A stretch of DNA of 64,000 bases from Paenibacillus dakarensis (GCF_001373415.1 NZ_CDSE01000084.1:124001-188000), one strand, 5' to 3'; counted from the first letter of the stretch, positions 44,665 through 53,568 are shown. A program made the numbers and translations. Notes: generated by a model from the letters alone, not told the origin.

Positions 44665-44793
44665 GTATTAATTATATCCTCAATTGATAATCCTTCAGGG
44701 GATTCTTTTGTGTATTCATTACTCGGATCATAATTTTCATTTTTCCATCGTTTAAGAATTTCGTCCTCAACAATTGTAATGGGCAGCAATCTT

Positions 44794-45579
44794 TTATGGC
44801 TCTATAATTTGTCTGCCCACATTCACATCGTCTACCTTCCATTGGTTATCAACAAATTTATAGAATATATAACGATCGACGAGCTCCAGATTGACAGGAC
44901 CGCTTTCCAGGTAAGCAGATTGATGCATTCTGGCTGCTGTGGTACTGGTGTAGGTAATATTGGCCTTACTTGTTAATGCAGCGTTATTAGTAATGCCATT
45001 GTTCAGAATGATCTTGTTTATAAATGAGTCTGTGAAATAAGGTCTGAAGTGTGTTCGAATTTGCGAATAGCTTGTGAGATCGGTGGCTTCATTGATCCTT
45101 GCATTAAGTTCATCTAATCTATCTTGACCTATTCTCGTAGTCTTCGGCGGCTCTGTATAGATAAAGACCTGCTCCAGACCGATTGTAATGGTCGCCTTTC
45201 GTTCTTGTTTAGACCACAGTGCTGTTCCGCCAAAGGCTTTAGCAAAGACACGGGCTGGCACATAAGTTGTTCCGCCTTCCATCTTCACTGGGATATCGAG
45301 ACTGATAGCAGCGCCATTTAAAAAGGCAGTGCGCGAATTAACACGCAGCTTTAGCTCTCGCTTGCCACAGGTAATCGTAATGCTCTTTGCTGCCTGGTTC
45401 CAGATCACTTCGGATTGTAAGCTTTCTGAAACAGCACGTAATGGAATCAGAACGCGTGAATTTTCAATTTTTCCGTTATCAATCGTATCGGGAAATTGCT
45501 TGGTAAAGCCTATAGCCGGATTACTGATCAAAGAGGTGCATACTAAAGAAAGTGTGAGTGCGATAATTGTTTTTTTCAT
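44794..45579 (-). CDS. Exported copper-amine-oxidase N-terminal (stalk) domain protein
   Basis: A 261-residue secreted protein. The signal peptide is clear (MKKTIIALTLSLVCTSLISN). Residues ~30-130 form a Cu_amine_oxidN1/stalk domain with its two typical halves: SRVLIPLRAVSESLQSEVIW with ITITCGKRELKLRV, and GGTTYVPARVFAKAFGGTAL with ERKATITIG. The rest (140-261) is a helical then beta domain that looks like a SnoaL/NTF2-type module but without certainty. Such stalk-domain proteins are abundant in Paenibacillus and bind the wall; they have no amine oxidase activity. AAGGAG precedes the ATG. Confidence 0.83.
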   Translation of the reverse strand: MKKTIIALTLSLVCTSLISNPAIGFTKQFPDTIDNGKIENSRVLIPLRAVSESLQSEVIWNQAAKSITITCGKRELKLRVNSRTAFLNGAAISLDIPVKMEGGTTYVPARVFAKAFGGTALWSKQERKATITIGLEQVFIYTEPPKTTRIGQDRLDELNARINEATDLTSYSQIRTHFRPYFTDSFINKIILNNGITNNAALTSKANITYTSTTAARMHQSAYLESGPVNLELVDRYIFYKFVDNQWKVDDVNVGRQIIEP

Positions 45580-45680
45580 ATATGGCTCCTTCCACGCTCC
45601 AATTAGTAAGATAAACGCAATTTTAATAGATAATGTTGCGGAATATTACCAACGGATTACGAGAAAGTCAGTCTTTCCAA

Positions 45681-45842
45681 CGATTACGAATACGTCAATA
45701 ACAACCATCACTAGGCTCATCCATGGTAATTGGAACGAGAATGAGAAGGAATTCATTAATAAAAGATAGATCAGGAGCATAGCAGAAAGGCTAAGTGGTA
45801 ATCCGTAAAGAAGCGATTTTATTCCATAGAAGATACTCTAAT
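45681..45842 (-). pseudogene. Fragment of an FtsX-type ABC permease gene, duplicate of 48371-48532
   Basis: About 155 bases closely match the 3' part of the permease gene at 48282-50837 (shared blocks AGGCTCATCCATGGTAATTG, GGCTAAGTGGTAATCCGTAA and many others, with scattered differences). Read on the minus strand it corresponds to residues about 770-820 of that protein. No other part of the gene is present. It is either a partial duplication or the last trace of a second, diverged transporter operon. Confidence 0.7.
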
Positions 45843-45881
45843 ATTTGTAACGATTATAGCTAGGACACTCGTATTTTGTTT

Positions 45882-45902
45882 ACATACATACAGTATGTAT
45901 GT
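45882..45902. promoter_or_regulatory. Perfect 21-bp palindrome, likely operator of the VOC-AlkD-TetR operon
   Basis: ACATACATAC and GTATGTATGT are exact complements around a single A. The palindrome fills the spacer and overlaps the -10 of a probable promoter (TTGTTT at 45876-45881, TATGTT at 45898-45903, 16-bp spacer). A TetR gene ends the same operon, so autorepression is likely. Confidence 0.75.
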
Positions 45903-45939
45903 TAAAGTGTGATTATTAACAAAAAAAGGAGAATTGGCG

Positions 45940-46392
45940 ATGAAGATATCCAGTTTTTATCCGGTTATTTTGACAAATCAGGTGGCATCAAGCGCTAAAT
46001 TTTATCAAGATTATTTTGGGTTTGAGATTGTATTTGAAGCGGATTGGTATGTTAGTCTGCAATTGTCCCGGGATAATGAAACAGCATTCGAACTTGCTAT
46101 CCTGGAGTCTGGACATCCTACCGTACCTGTAACTTTCCGAAATGCCGTGAACGGTCTCATTCTTAACTTTGAAGTGGATGATGTGGATGCGGAGTATAAA
46201 AGGCTTATAGAATATGAGCAACTGCCCTTGCATCTCGATATTCGAGATGAAGAGTTCGGACAACGACATTTTATTACAAGCGATCCAAACGGAGTATTGA
46301 TTGATGTCATTAAAATCATCCCTCCTTCCGACGAATATAGCGAGCAGTACAATGAGAAGCTATGGCTGGATAAGGAAGACAGTAATCGATGA
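45940..46392 (+). CDS. VOC-family (glyoxalase/bleomycin resistance-like) protein
   Basis: A 150-residue vicinal-oxygen-chelate fold protein with two beta-alpha-beta-beta-beta units: [20 protein letters not shown] then [17 protein letters not shown], and [18 protein letters not shown] then [20 protein letters not shown]. The usual metal ligands are incomplete by eye, so it may bind rather than convert a ligand. Members act as glyoxalases, dioxygenases or drug-sequestering proteins. The ATG at 45940 has AAAAGGAG eight bases upstream; the in-frame TTG at 45934 is too close. First gene of a three-gene operon with an AlkD-like protein and a TetR regulator, overlapping the next gene by four bases. 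Confidence 0.83.
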   Translation: MKISSFYPVILTNQVASSAKFYQDYFGFEIVFEADWYVSLQLSRDNETAFELAILESGHPTVPVTFRNAVNGLILNFEVDDVDAEYKRLIEYEQLPLHLDIRDEEFGQRHFITSDPNGVLIDVIKIIPPSDEYSEQYNEKLWLDKEDSNR

Positions 46393-47174
46393 CTGCTACT
46401 ATGCCGCTTAAGCACTATTTTGGGGTAGAACTGGCAGAACGCCTCTCCAGTCTCATACAGCCGCATTATCCCGACTTCCCCGCAGATATTTTCATTAATG
46501 CTGTTGCCGTGAAGTCAGAACCTCTTGAACTGAAGGGGCGAGTTGCTGTCATTGCAGAACAACTTCAGATAACGCTGCCTTCGAGCTACCCGGAAGCTTT
46601 GCTTATCCTGCTCAAGATTCTGGGTCCCGAGAATGAAACCGAACAAGGGATGTTTACGAATGGCTATTTTTTGATGCCTGTCGCCTATTTCGTAGAAAAA
46701 TACGGTCAAGAGTATTTCGATATATCCATGAACGCCTTGTATGAGATTACTAAGCGGCACACGTCCGAATATGCTTTACGTCCTTTCCTGGAGCGTTATC
46801 CGGATGATAGTATAAAGCTGTTGGAATTTTGGCAACACGACCCGAACCTTCATGTCCGCCGTTTGGTATCTGAAGGTCCACGACCTCGCCTTCCTTGGGC
46901 AAAACGAATTGGAGTACTTAAAGGTGACCCCGCGCATAATTTGACCCTGCTTGAATGTTTACTGAACGACCCTTCGCTTTATGTGAGAAAATCTGTGGCC
47001 AATCATCTGAATGATTTATCAAAGGATTACAAAGAGATAACGCTCGATTGGTTAAGGGATCGAATTGAACAAGATGATATACGTGTTGGCAGGGTTGCTC
47101 ACCATGGTTTAAGGTCCCTGGTTAAGTCGGGTGATCGGAATGCAATTGATCTATTAAAGCTTGTTAAGAAATAA
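46389..47174 (+). CDS. AlkD-like HEAT-repeat DNA alkylation repair protein
   Basis: A 261-residue helical protein. The segments [20 protein letters not shown] and [20 protein letters not shown] then [27 protein letters not shown] and LNDLSKDY are the HEAT-like repeats of AlkC/AlkD-family DNA glycosylase relatives. The [14 protein letters not shown] string is typical of the subgroup often annotated as DNA alkylation repair protein. Such proteins excise or recognise bulky or cationic alkylated bases; activity here is by family only. Its ATG overlaps the TGA of the VOC gene (ATGA), so translation is coupled. Pairing with a VOC gene and an operator-controlled TetR suggests a response to a toxic compound. 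Confidence 0.8.
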   Translation: MTATMPLKHYFGVELAERLSSLIQPHYPDFPADIFINAVAVKSEPLELKGRVAVIAEQLQITLPSSYPEALLILLKILGPENETEQGMFTNGYFLMPVAYFVEKYGQEYFDISMNALYEITKRHTSEYALRPFLERYPDDSIKLLEFWQHDPNLHVRRLVSEGPRPRLPWAKRIGVLKGDPAHNLTLLECLLNDPSLYVRKSVANHLNDLSKDYKEITLDWLRDRIEQDDIRVGRVAHHGLRSLVKSGDRNAIDLLKLVKK

Positions 47175-47197
47175 CGAATACAGGAGATTATACTACT

Positions 47198-47779
47198 ATG
47201 AAAAGAAGCAAAGATGATGCGTATGAAACCATTGTCACACTGGTATCCGTAGCCCGAAAGCACTTTACAGAGTACGGGTATGCGCAATCCTCATTGGAAG
47301 AAATCGCAGCTGAGGCAAAGTTAACACGAGGTGCGCTCTACCATCATTTTGGCAGCAAAAAGGGTTTATTTCAAGCCGTGTTAGAATCTGTTCAAGCGGA
47401 AATAGGACAACACGTTGAAGCGGAAGCATCCAAGAGCGATGATGTATGGGAACAACTGATTTTGGGTTGCCGTGCATTTGTCTCAGCGGCTGTTGAACCT
47501 CAGATCAGACAAATCTTGCTTATTGATGGTCCGGCTGTTTTGGGGTGGGAAGCTTGGCGAAGAATGGATGAAGAAAACTCGATGAGACACTTGCGCGAGC
47601 AGTTAGAGCTCATGCAGCGGCAAGAATATCTTAAACCGGTACCTTTAGACGCAGTGACTCATTTTCTCTCAGGTGCCCTGAATGAATCCGCATTATGGAT
47701 CGCGCAAAGCCAAGATGTCGGCCAATCGTTAGAAGAAACGATGTCCGTTATTACTCTTTTTCTGAAAGGCTTCAACTAA
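47198..47779 (+). CDS. TetR/AcrR-family regulator, probable autorepressor
   Basis: A 193-residue TetR protein: FTEYGYAQSSLEEIAAEAKL then TRGALYHHFGSKKGLFQAVL is a complete HTH, followed by a helical ligand domain (RQILLIDGPAVLGWEAWRR, typical of one large TetR subgroup with AcrR-like C-terminus). It is the last gene of the VOC-AlkD operon, 23 bp after alkD, with AGGAGA upstream. The only strong palindrome near is the operator at 45882-45902 in the operon promoter, so it probably controls its own operon. Confidence 0.85.
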   Translation: MKRSKDDAYETIVTLVSVARKHFTEYGYAQSSLEEIAAEAKLTRGALYHHFGSKKGLFQAVLESVQAEIGQHVEAEASKSDDVWEQLILGCRAFVSAAVEPQIRQILLIDGPAVLGWEAWRRMDEENSMRHLREQLELMQRQEYLKPVPLDAVTHFLSGALNESALWIAQSQDVGQSLEETMSVITLFLKGFN

Positions 47780-47830
47780 TAATTCGGTTTAACTTTTAAA
47801 GGATTACAAGAAGTGCATAATGCTGGTTAA

Positions 47831-47866
47831 CAGAGTGGACAAAATAATTTTGTCCACTCTGTTTAT
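47831..47866 (+). terminator. Intrinsic terminator of the VOC-AlkD-TetR operon
   Basis: CAGAGTGGACAAAA (47831-47844) pairs exactly with TTTTGTCCACTCTG (47848-47861), followed by TTTATT. Confidence 0.8.
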
Positions 47867-48281
47867 TAAGGCTTACCTTTATTTATGATGCAGTTCACCG
47901 CACCGTTTGTAACGGCAAGTTTTGAACTACACCTTTGCGTGACGGCCCTTTCACTGCTCACTTTGTTCAACCATAATCTCCGTTTTTTCCGGCAAACTCA
48001 GTTCTTGCGCTCCACATGACAATATCCAGCTCACCGTACGGGTCGAAAAGTCTTCAGGCCCTTAGTCCCCTTGCTTGGCACCCTTCTCTCCTCTGATTAT
48101 GATAAATTAATGCCATTAACTACATCTTTTGTTAATGCCATAAATCGTTATTAATTAATGAGATTAAACATTTTATTATTAATGCATTAAATACTTAATT
48201 ATTTCTTGGGTAATCGCAAAATAGTTATCGTTTCGACAGTTAAATCGACTCATCCCCCCATCTCGGATGGTCTCAAACGAC
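47867..48281. repeat. Gene-free stretch with AT-rich TTAATG repeats
   Basis: No supported gene. Minus-strand fragments such as DPYGELDIVMWS and, in another frame, AQELSLPEKTEIMVEQSEQ (47955-48040) hint at a frameshifted remnant of a protein end that I do not recognise. From 48106 to 48200 the motif TTAATG recurs at least four times (TTAATGCCATTAA, TTAATGCCATAAA, TTAATGAGATTAA, TTAATGCATTAAA) at spacings of about 25-35 bases. Confidence 0.45.
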
Positions 48282-50837
48282 CTAGATATTCTCCTGCTTA
48301 ATGGCTTCAATGATATTCTCTTTCCTCACCTTGGAGCTGGAATAGATCATCGCAGATCCAACGATAATAAATACCCCAATAACCACAATCACAAGGCTCA
48401 TCCATGGTAATTGGAACGGAAATGAGAAGGAATTCATCAATGAAAGATAGATCAGGAACATAGCAGCAAGGCTAAGTGGTAATCCGTAAAGGAGCGATTT
48501 TAAGCCATAGAAAATACTCTCATAGTGAATCATCTTACTAAACCTCTTCGGTGTCATGCCAATGGACCTGAGCACGGCGAACTCACGCTTGCGCAGCGAG
48601 ATGCTGGTTGAGATTGTGTTAAAAATATTGGCTACCGCTATAACTGTGATTAGCAGGATAAAACCATAAGTAAACACGGATACTAGCATGGACATTTGTT
48701 CTTCTCTCACCTGATCGCTGTAAAGGTTCCAGATGTAATAGTTACCCAATGCATTCAATTTTTCAATATCGCTTTCGGTTTTCATGGGATCCGCACTCTT
48801 AAGAAACAGCTTATCTTGTCCATATACACGACTGTAATCTCCAGCCAATAAGTGATCCATGACGGCTTCAGACACGATGATGTTCAATTGGCCTGGCCAG
48901 GAATGATCGATTCCGGTAGGCCGTTGATCCGTTAAAGCAGCTACCTCGATCGTTCTCTTCCTGATTCTCTTCTGAGGGTCCTCACCTTCAGGCAGTAGAT
49001 CAAGTCTATCACCGATCATGGAATGAATTGCTTCGGACTCTACGTATTTCTTCTTGGCTTCATCTGTGTAAACGGCTTGATTGATAATGATAGCCTTAAG
49101 CTTCTCCGGATCGGTTAGCTCTTCATAGCTCGCACCGATTCTGGCCGTATATTCTTTGAGACTCTGGTCATTAAGCGCGCTAAGAGTCGCATTGTATAGA
49201 TACTTATTATTCTCCAGAATACTCTCATCCTGTTTTGCTAATTCTTTAAGGCGATCTGCGATCGCATCCTTATCGATCCAGCTAAAGAAATTAGCCCGTT
49301 TCATTACTGAATACTCCTCGACCTCTTTCAAATTAGCAATCGATTGTACAAATGAGGCATCCAGCTCCCCGCTTCTGCTGTCAATCTCGATATTATAATT
49401 TACACCGCTCTGCGTCATCTCCACGGATTTATTTAAGTTATTCGAGAAATAAGAGACAGACAGGAACAATACAATGCTGATCACGAGTGAAAATATGGTC
49501 GCCCGATACTTGCGCTTATTGCGTTTTAAATTCTTTAAACCAATCTCTGCTTCAATGCCAAAGATGGCTCGAACCAGCCGGGATGTCTTCACCGTTTTGC
49601 CCGTTAGCTTGATATCACTGGATTGGCGGATTGCTTCAATCGATGACATCTTCGACGCTCTTCTGGCCGGCACATAACATGAGACAAAGATGGTGAGTGC
49701 AGAGACAATGATGGTTACGATAATCGGTAATGGCGTGACCGTCATCTCCAGGTTCACTGTGGAGTCAATCGCCTGTTTAAATGCAGGACTAATGAAATGG
49801 AAACCAACCCCTATGCCGGCTAGTCCACATGCAATCCCTAAAGGAATACTGATTAAGCCAATGATCGCTCCTTCAAAAAACACGGAGTTTCGTTTTTGCT
49901 TTCGGGTCGCCCCAACACTTGAGAGCATGCCTAAGTAACGGGAACGCTCGGTAACTGAAATGGCAAACGCATTATATATGAGCGATATTGACCCGGCTAT
50001 AATGATGGATATGATAATTGCACATAAAGAATATATGGTCTTGTTTAAGCTGTCATCATTCGTTATTCCATAATAACGTAGAAGGTCATTGTTGTAGTTG
50101 ACCTGTTCCTGCGGAAAACCGGCTGCTTGCGCTAATTGCTCAGCATGAGTATAGATAGATTTATTAACATGCTTAACAATAACGGATACATCCGCCTTGT
50201 CATTAGCTCCTAATGCAGACTCGTCTAAATACGAAAATACAGAATAACTACCTCCTGATACAGATTCCCATATCGGAGGCTTAATTATGCCAACTATGGT
50301 ATAGGTATGCCCCTTCAAGTTTACCAGTTTCTCCCCAGAATGATCATCTATCGAAGAGAGCTCGCCGGTGTTTAGCGTAATGGTATCGCCAATTTTATAA
50401 TTCACTCCAGCGGATTCGACAATCTCTTTGGATATCACGATTTCATGCTCGTTTTTCGGAAGACGCCCTGCAGTTAATTCAATGTTAAATTGATGAAATC
50501 CGTAGTCATTGTATTCCTTAATGAACATATATGGCTTGCTCGGGTTTTTAGTCTCCTCCACAGATGCATATCCGATATCTCTGGAGATGGACAACGACTT
50601 GGTTTCGCTGTCCTGTCTGATCGCATGGATCTGATTGCCATTCACCTTCTCATAAAGGACGTGCCACTCTCCACCGATAGCGATTTCTTGTCTCTTCATC
50701 AGATCGATGAAGGAGGTACCCATTGTGGTTACAGCAGTTATCATAGCTGCGGATAAAATGACGCCGATGATGGTAACGAGTGTTCTTCTTTTGTTCTGCC
50801 TCATATGTCTGATGGTCAGCTTACCCATGATATTCAT
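48282..50837 (-). CDS. ABC transporter permease with two FtsX domains
   Basis: An 851-residue membrane protein of the MacB/FtsX permease superfamily. The N-terminal helix (TLVTIIGVILSAAMITAVTT) is followed by a large extracellular MacB_PCD-like domain, an FtsX domain (IISIIIAGSISLIYNAFAIS, YLGMLSSVGATRKQKRNSVF, PARRASKMSSIEAIR near 280-420), a second single helix, a second extracellular domain and a second FtsX domain (LITVIAVANIFNTISTSISL, FAVLRSIGMTPKRFSKMIHY near 730-850). It does not import sugars; such permeases work mechanically on peptides, lipids or lipoproteins. Its ATG overlaps the TGA of the ATPase gene. With the adjacent RR/HK this is a typical antibiotic-peptide-responsive module, larger than BceB (about 650 residues). 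Confidence 0.85.
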   Translation of the reverse strand: MNIMGKLTIRHMRQNKRRTLVTIIGVILSAAMITAVTTMGTSFIDLMKRQEIAIGGEWHVLYEKVNGNQIHAIRQDSETKSLSISRDIGYASVEETKNPSKPYMFIKEYNDYGFHQFNIELTAGRLPKNEHEIVISKEIVESAGVNYKIGDTITLNTGELSSIDDHSGEKLVNLKGHTYTIVGIIKPPIWESVSGGSYSVFSYLDESALGANDKADVSVIVKHVNKSIYTHAEQLAQAAGFPQEQVNYNNDLLRYYGITNDDSLNKTIYSLCAIIISIIIAGSISLIYNAFAISVTERSRYLGMLSSVGATRKQKRNSVFFEGAIIGLISIPLGIACGLAGIGVGFHFISPAFKQAIDSTVNLEMTVTPLPIIVTIIVSALTIFVSCYVPARRASKMSSIEAIRQSSDIKLTGKTVKTSRLVRAIFGIEAEIGLKNLKRNKRKYRATIFSLVISIVLFLSVSYFSNNLNKSVEMTQSGVNYNIEIDSRSGELDASFVQSIANLKEVEEYSVMKRANFFSWIDKDAIADRLKELAKQDESILENNKYLYNATLSALNDQSLKEYTARIGASYEELTDPEKLKAIIINQAVYTDEAKKKYVESEAIHSMIGDRLDLLPEGEDPQKRIRKRTIEVAALTDQRPTGIDHSWPGQLNIIVSEAVMDHLLAGDYSRVYGQDKLFLKSADPMKTESDIEKLNALGNYYIWNLYSDQVREEQMSMLVSVFTYGFILLITVIAVANIFNTISTSISLRKREFAVLRSIGMTPKRFSKMIHYESIFYGLKSLLYGLPLSLAAMFLIYLSLMNSFSFPFQLPWMSLVIVVIGVFIIVGSAMIYSSSKVRKENIIEAIKQENI

Positions 50838-51517
50838 GGACGTATCACCTCGTCCTTGGCAATCCTTCCGTCTTCAATGGAAATGACTCGATCAGCCTGG
50901 AGTGCGATTCTCTCATCATGAGTAATCACGATAAGTGTCTGTTTCAGCGTTTTATTGAACATTTTAAGCATATCGATGATCTCACTGCTGTTCTGACTAT
51001 CGAGATTCCCCGTTGGTTCATCGGCCAGTACAATGGACGGATTGCTAATTAATGCCCTGCCAATGGAGACGCGCTGCTGCTGCCCGCCGGATAGCTGATT
51101 GGGCAGATGGTTTAATCGATTATCTAACCCGAGGGCATCAACGATAGATTGTAACTGCTTCTTATCGACCTTGTGCTGGTCGAGCAGTATCGGCAATGTC
51201 ATATTCTCTTCTACCGTTAATACCGGAATCAAATTGTAGAACTGATAGATCAGTCCGATTTGTCTGCGCCGAAATACAGCCAGCTCGGTTTCGTTCAGGC
51301 TATAAATATCCGTATTATCGATCATTACTTTGCCAGAACTCGGACGATCTACACCGCCAAGCATGTGCAGTAACGTGGATTTCCCCGAACCTGAAGGTCC
51401 GATGATAGCCACGAACTCTCCTTTTTGTACCGAGAAAGATACGTCATCTAGGGCTTTGACCACTGTTTCGCCTTTTCCATATATTTTAGACAAATGCTCT
51501 ATCTTCAGAATTTCCAT
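50834..51517 (-). CDS. ABC transporter ATP-binding protein (BceA/MacB/LolD type)
   Basis: A 227-residue ATPase: Walker A IIGPSGSGKSTLLH (39-52), Q-loop IGLIYQFYNLIP near 90, signature LSGGQQQRVSIGRAL near 142, Walker B SIVLADEPTGNLD near 160 and H-switch LIVITHDERIA near 196. The group drives FtsX-type permeases, fitting the gene that overlaps it downstream. GGAGG precedes the ATG at 51517. The 98-bp gap to the kinase gene holds regularly spaced repeats that look like a response-regulator site, so these two transporter genes probably have their own inducible promoter. Confidence 0.9.
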   Translation of the reverse strand: MEILKIEHLSKIYGKGETVVKALDDVSFSVQKGEFVAIIGPSGSGKSTLLHMLGGVDRPSSGKVMIDNTDIYSLNETELAVFRRRQIGLIYQFYNLIPVLTVEENMTLPILLDQHKVDKKQLQSIVDALGLDNRLNHLPNQLSGGQQQRVSIGRALISNPSIVLADEPTGNLDSQNSSEIIDMLKMFNKTLKQTLIVITHDERIALQADRVISIEDGRIAKDEVIRP

Positions 51518-51544
51518 GCCAAATCCTCCATTAATGTATTGATA

Positions 51545-51607
51545 GAGTCAGTATAGTCTTTAGAAATGACTATTCAGTGACTGGCAAAGTGACATTCTAG
51601 TCACTTT
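51545..51607. promoter_or_regulatory. Repeat cluster upstream of the ABC genes, probable response-regulator site
   Basis: TGAC recurs at 51567, 51578 and 51590 (plus strand), periods of 11 and 12 bases, about one helical turn, as OmpR-type regulators bind. The last copy is also part of an inverted repeat (AAAGTGAC, ATTCTA, GTCACTTT at 51586-51607). It lies 30-90 bp upstream of the ATPase start and just after the kinase stop. Confidence 0.5.
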
Positions 51608-51615
51608 TTGATTCG

Positions 51616-52641
51616 CTAGATGACGCTTTTATAAAACTTGATTCTGAACTGCGTCCCTTTCCCCGGCTGGCTAATTACATCGATTGTCCCGTTCTGACTG
51701 GTAATGATGCTGTGAGCCATGGCGAGTCCAATACCAACGCTGCTATCGCCTGCATTTTTGCCTCTGTAAAATCGTTTGAAAATATACGGCAAATCCTTCT
51801 TGGCAATTCCTTGCCCGGTATCTGTGATCTCTATTTCAGTGAACAGCGGATTCTCTCCATAATGAATGGCAATGCTTCCTCCATCACCTGTATGTTCTAC
51901 CGCATTTTTCAGCAGATTAATGAATGCTTCCACCGTCCAATTCAGATCACCTGTAAAGGCTGCTTCCGGATTGCCATGAATCTCTACTGACAGTTCCTTG
52001 ATTTCGATTGGAATTAACAATGGCTGCACTGCCTTATGAAGCAGCTGCTCAACTTTAACCGAATCCTTCTTGAAATGGATCGTACCCGCATCAATCTTGG
52101 ATAGCTTGAGTAATGATGTGATCAGCCACTCCATGCGTTCCAATTGAATACGAATATTACGGGTAAATTCAGACTGTTTCGAGTCTGGGATATCCGGCTG
52201 GCTTAAAAGATCCACCATAACCAGCATTGAGGTTAGGGGTGTTTTGAGCTGGTGTGAAATGTCGGATATGGCATCGGTAAGCCGGAGTTTATCCCGCTTA
52301 AGAAGTGAGCTCTGCTCAGATAACAGGAGCGTCACTTTATAGATTTCATTTTTCAGGATACTCATTTCTCCTTCTGTATTATCACGCACATCCAGGGTAT
52401 AGTTCCCGCTGGCAATAGTTCGCAAATATTCAGATAGCTTCTCCATTTCCCGGTATCTCCAGCGAGAGAAGAGTATGCAGCAAAAGATAAGCAGAAATGA
52501 AGTCACAAGAACGACGATAGCGGGAGGTATGGGTAAAAAGATAGCCGCCGATGCTCCAGCTATTGTAATGATACACATAATCAGCAGCATCTTTTGAAAT
52601 TCTTTATTGCGCAGAATGCGAATCACCCACTTTATAACCAA
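51616..52641 (-). CDS. Sensor histidine kinase
   Basis: A 341-residue membrane kinase. Two hydrophobic helices lie close together near 18-60 (MLLIMCIITIAGASAAIFLP, IVVLVTSFLLIFCCILF) with almost no extracellular loop, an intramembrane-sensing layout. A HAMP-like linker leads to the H-box AISDISHQLKTPLTSMLVMV near 125-143 (phospho-His), N-box FINLLKNAVEHTGDG near 235, and G-boxes EITDTGQGIAKKD and GIGLAMAHSI. In Bce-type systems such kinases sense the state of their transporter rather than the drug; that could apply here. The gene overlaps the response regulator gene by up to 38 bp; TTG 52641 or GTG 52626 could be the start. Confidence 0.88.
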   Translation of the reverse strand: MVIKWVIRILRNKEFQKMLLIMCIITIAGASAAIFLPIPPAIVVLVTSFLLIFCCILFSRWRYREMEKLSEYLRTIASGNYTLDVRDNTEGEMSILKNEIYKVTLLLSEQSSLLKRDKLRLTDAISDISHQLKTPLTSMLVMVDLLSQPDIPDSKQSEFTRNIRIQLERMEWLITSLLKLSKIDAGTIHFKKDSVKVEQLLHKAVQPLLIPIEIKELSVEIHGNPEAAFTGDLNWTVEAFINLLKNAVEHTGDGGSIAIHYGENPLFTEIEITDTGQGIAKKDLPYIFKRFYRGKNAGDSSVGIGLAMAHSIITSQNGTIDVISQPGKGTQFRIKFYKSVI

Positions 52642-53320
52642 GTCCGCGGACGGTCTTTATCAGTGTTGGCTGCCCGGGATTGTCCTCCAGCTTCTCCCGC
52701 AGTCTTTTTATGTATACAGTTAATGTATTATCATTGACGAAATCTCCAGCGATATCCCAAATTCCTTCAAGCAGCTGAGCCCGGGAAAGTACCTGCCCGA
52801 TATGGTTTGCAAAAATAAGCAGCAGGCGATACTCCAGTGCCGTTAGTGGAACCTCATTCCCTTGCTTATATACCTTCGCTTCAAGCGTGCTGATTTGAAC
52901 ATCGCCGATCTCGATATATGATTTTGAGTGCATAGATTGGGTTACCTGCTGCGAGTACTGATACCGTCTGAGTACAGATTTAATCCGCGAAGTGAGCTCC
53001 CGAATCCGGAATGGTTTTGTTATATAATCGTCTGCCCCCATATCCAGTCCCATCACCACATTGACTTCATCGTCAATCGCAGTCAGGAAAATGACTGGCA
53101 GATCGCTCCTCTCCTTCACAAGCCGGCAAAGGTCATAACCGCTCCCACCGGGCAAAGACAAGTCGAACAGACATAGTGAAATTTGCTCCAGCCGCTCTGC
53201 AATGACATGTCTGGCTGAATCTACATCATGGCAGATGATCGTCGTGAAGCCGTCCTGTTCCAGTGAATATTGAATCCCATCAGCGATCGTCTTATCGTCT
53301 TCTACAAGCAAAATATTCAT
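52604..53320 (-). CDS. Response regulator, OmpR/PhoB family
   Basis: A 238-residue regulator: receiver domain with VEDDKTIADG (acidic pair), phospho-Asp in LCLFDLSLPGGSGYDL near 53, conserved Thr in VIFLTAIDDE near 79 and Lys in ADDYITKPFRIREL near 101. A winged-helix DNA-binding domain occupies the C-terminus (VPLTALEYRLLLIFANHIGQ, VYIKRLREKLEDNPGQP, IKTVRGLGYKVG). It is the first gene of the four-gene module RR-HK-ATPase-permease and probably activates the transporter genes through the repeats at 51545-51607. Confidence 0.92.
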   Translation of the reverse strand: MNILLVEDDKTIADGIQYSLEQDGFTTIICHDVDSARHVIAERLEQISLCLFDLSLPGGSGYDLCRLVKERSDLPVIFLTAIDDEVNVVMGLDMGADDYITKPFRIRELTSRIKSVLRRYQYSQQVTQSMHSKSYIEIGDVQISTLEAKVYKQGNEVPLTALEYRLLLIFANHIGQVLSRAQLLEGIWDIAGDFVNDNTLTVYIKRLREKLEDNPGQPTLIKTVRGLGYKVGDSHSAQ

Positions 53321-53517
53321 TTCAAGTCATCCTATCTTCAATGATTGTCAGTTTGTCAGTCCCATTGTAATCTTGACAATTTAATCTATACCCTTATTCT
53401 GCAGAATTGTTACCTGCATCATGGCAAAGATCTCATAGTAAACAACGCCATATATTCTACTTCATTCGAATCCTAATTGACATTTTGTTATGAGTAGAAT
53501 TTTATACCATAAAAATA

Positions 53518-53541
53518 AAAAGCCGCATAATATGCGACTTT
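53518..53541 (-). terminator. Intrinsic terminator of the catabolic operon
   Basis: AAAGCCGCAT pairs with ATGCGACTTT (one mismatch) and the minus strand continues with five T. It lies 28 bp after the aldolase stop, so it ends the long operon running in from the right. Confidence 0.7.
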
Positions 53542-53568
53542 AATTATTCTCACTTATTGAATTCACTT

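Noticed and set aside
51586..51610. Intrinsic terminator after the kinase gene
   Set aside because: The T-run follows the hairpin only on the plus strand, where no gene ends; the phased repeats fit a regulator site better.
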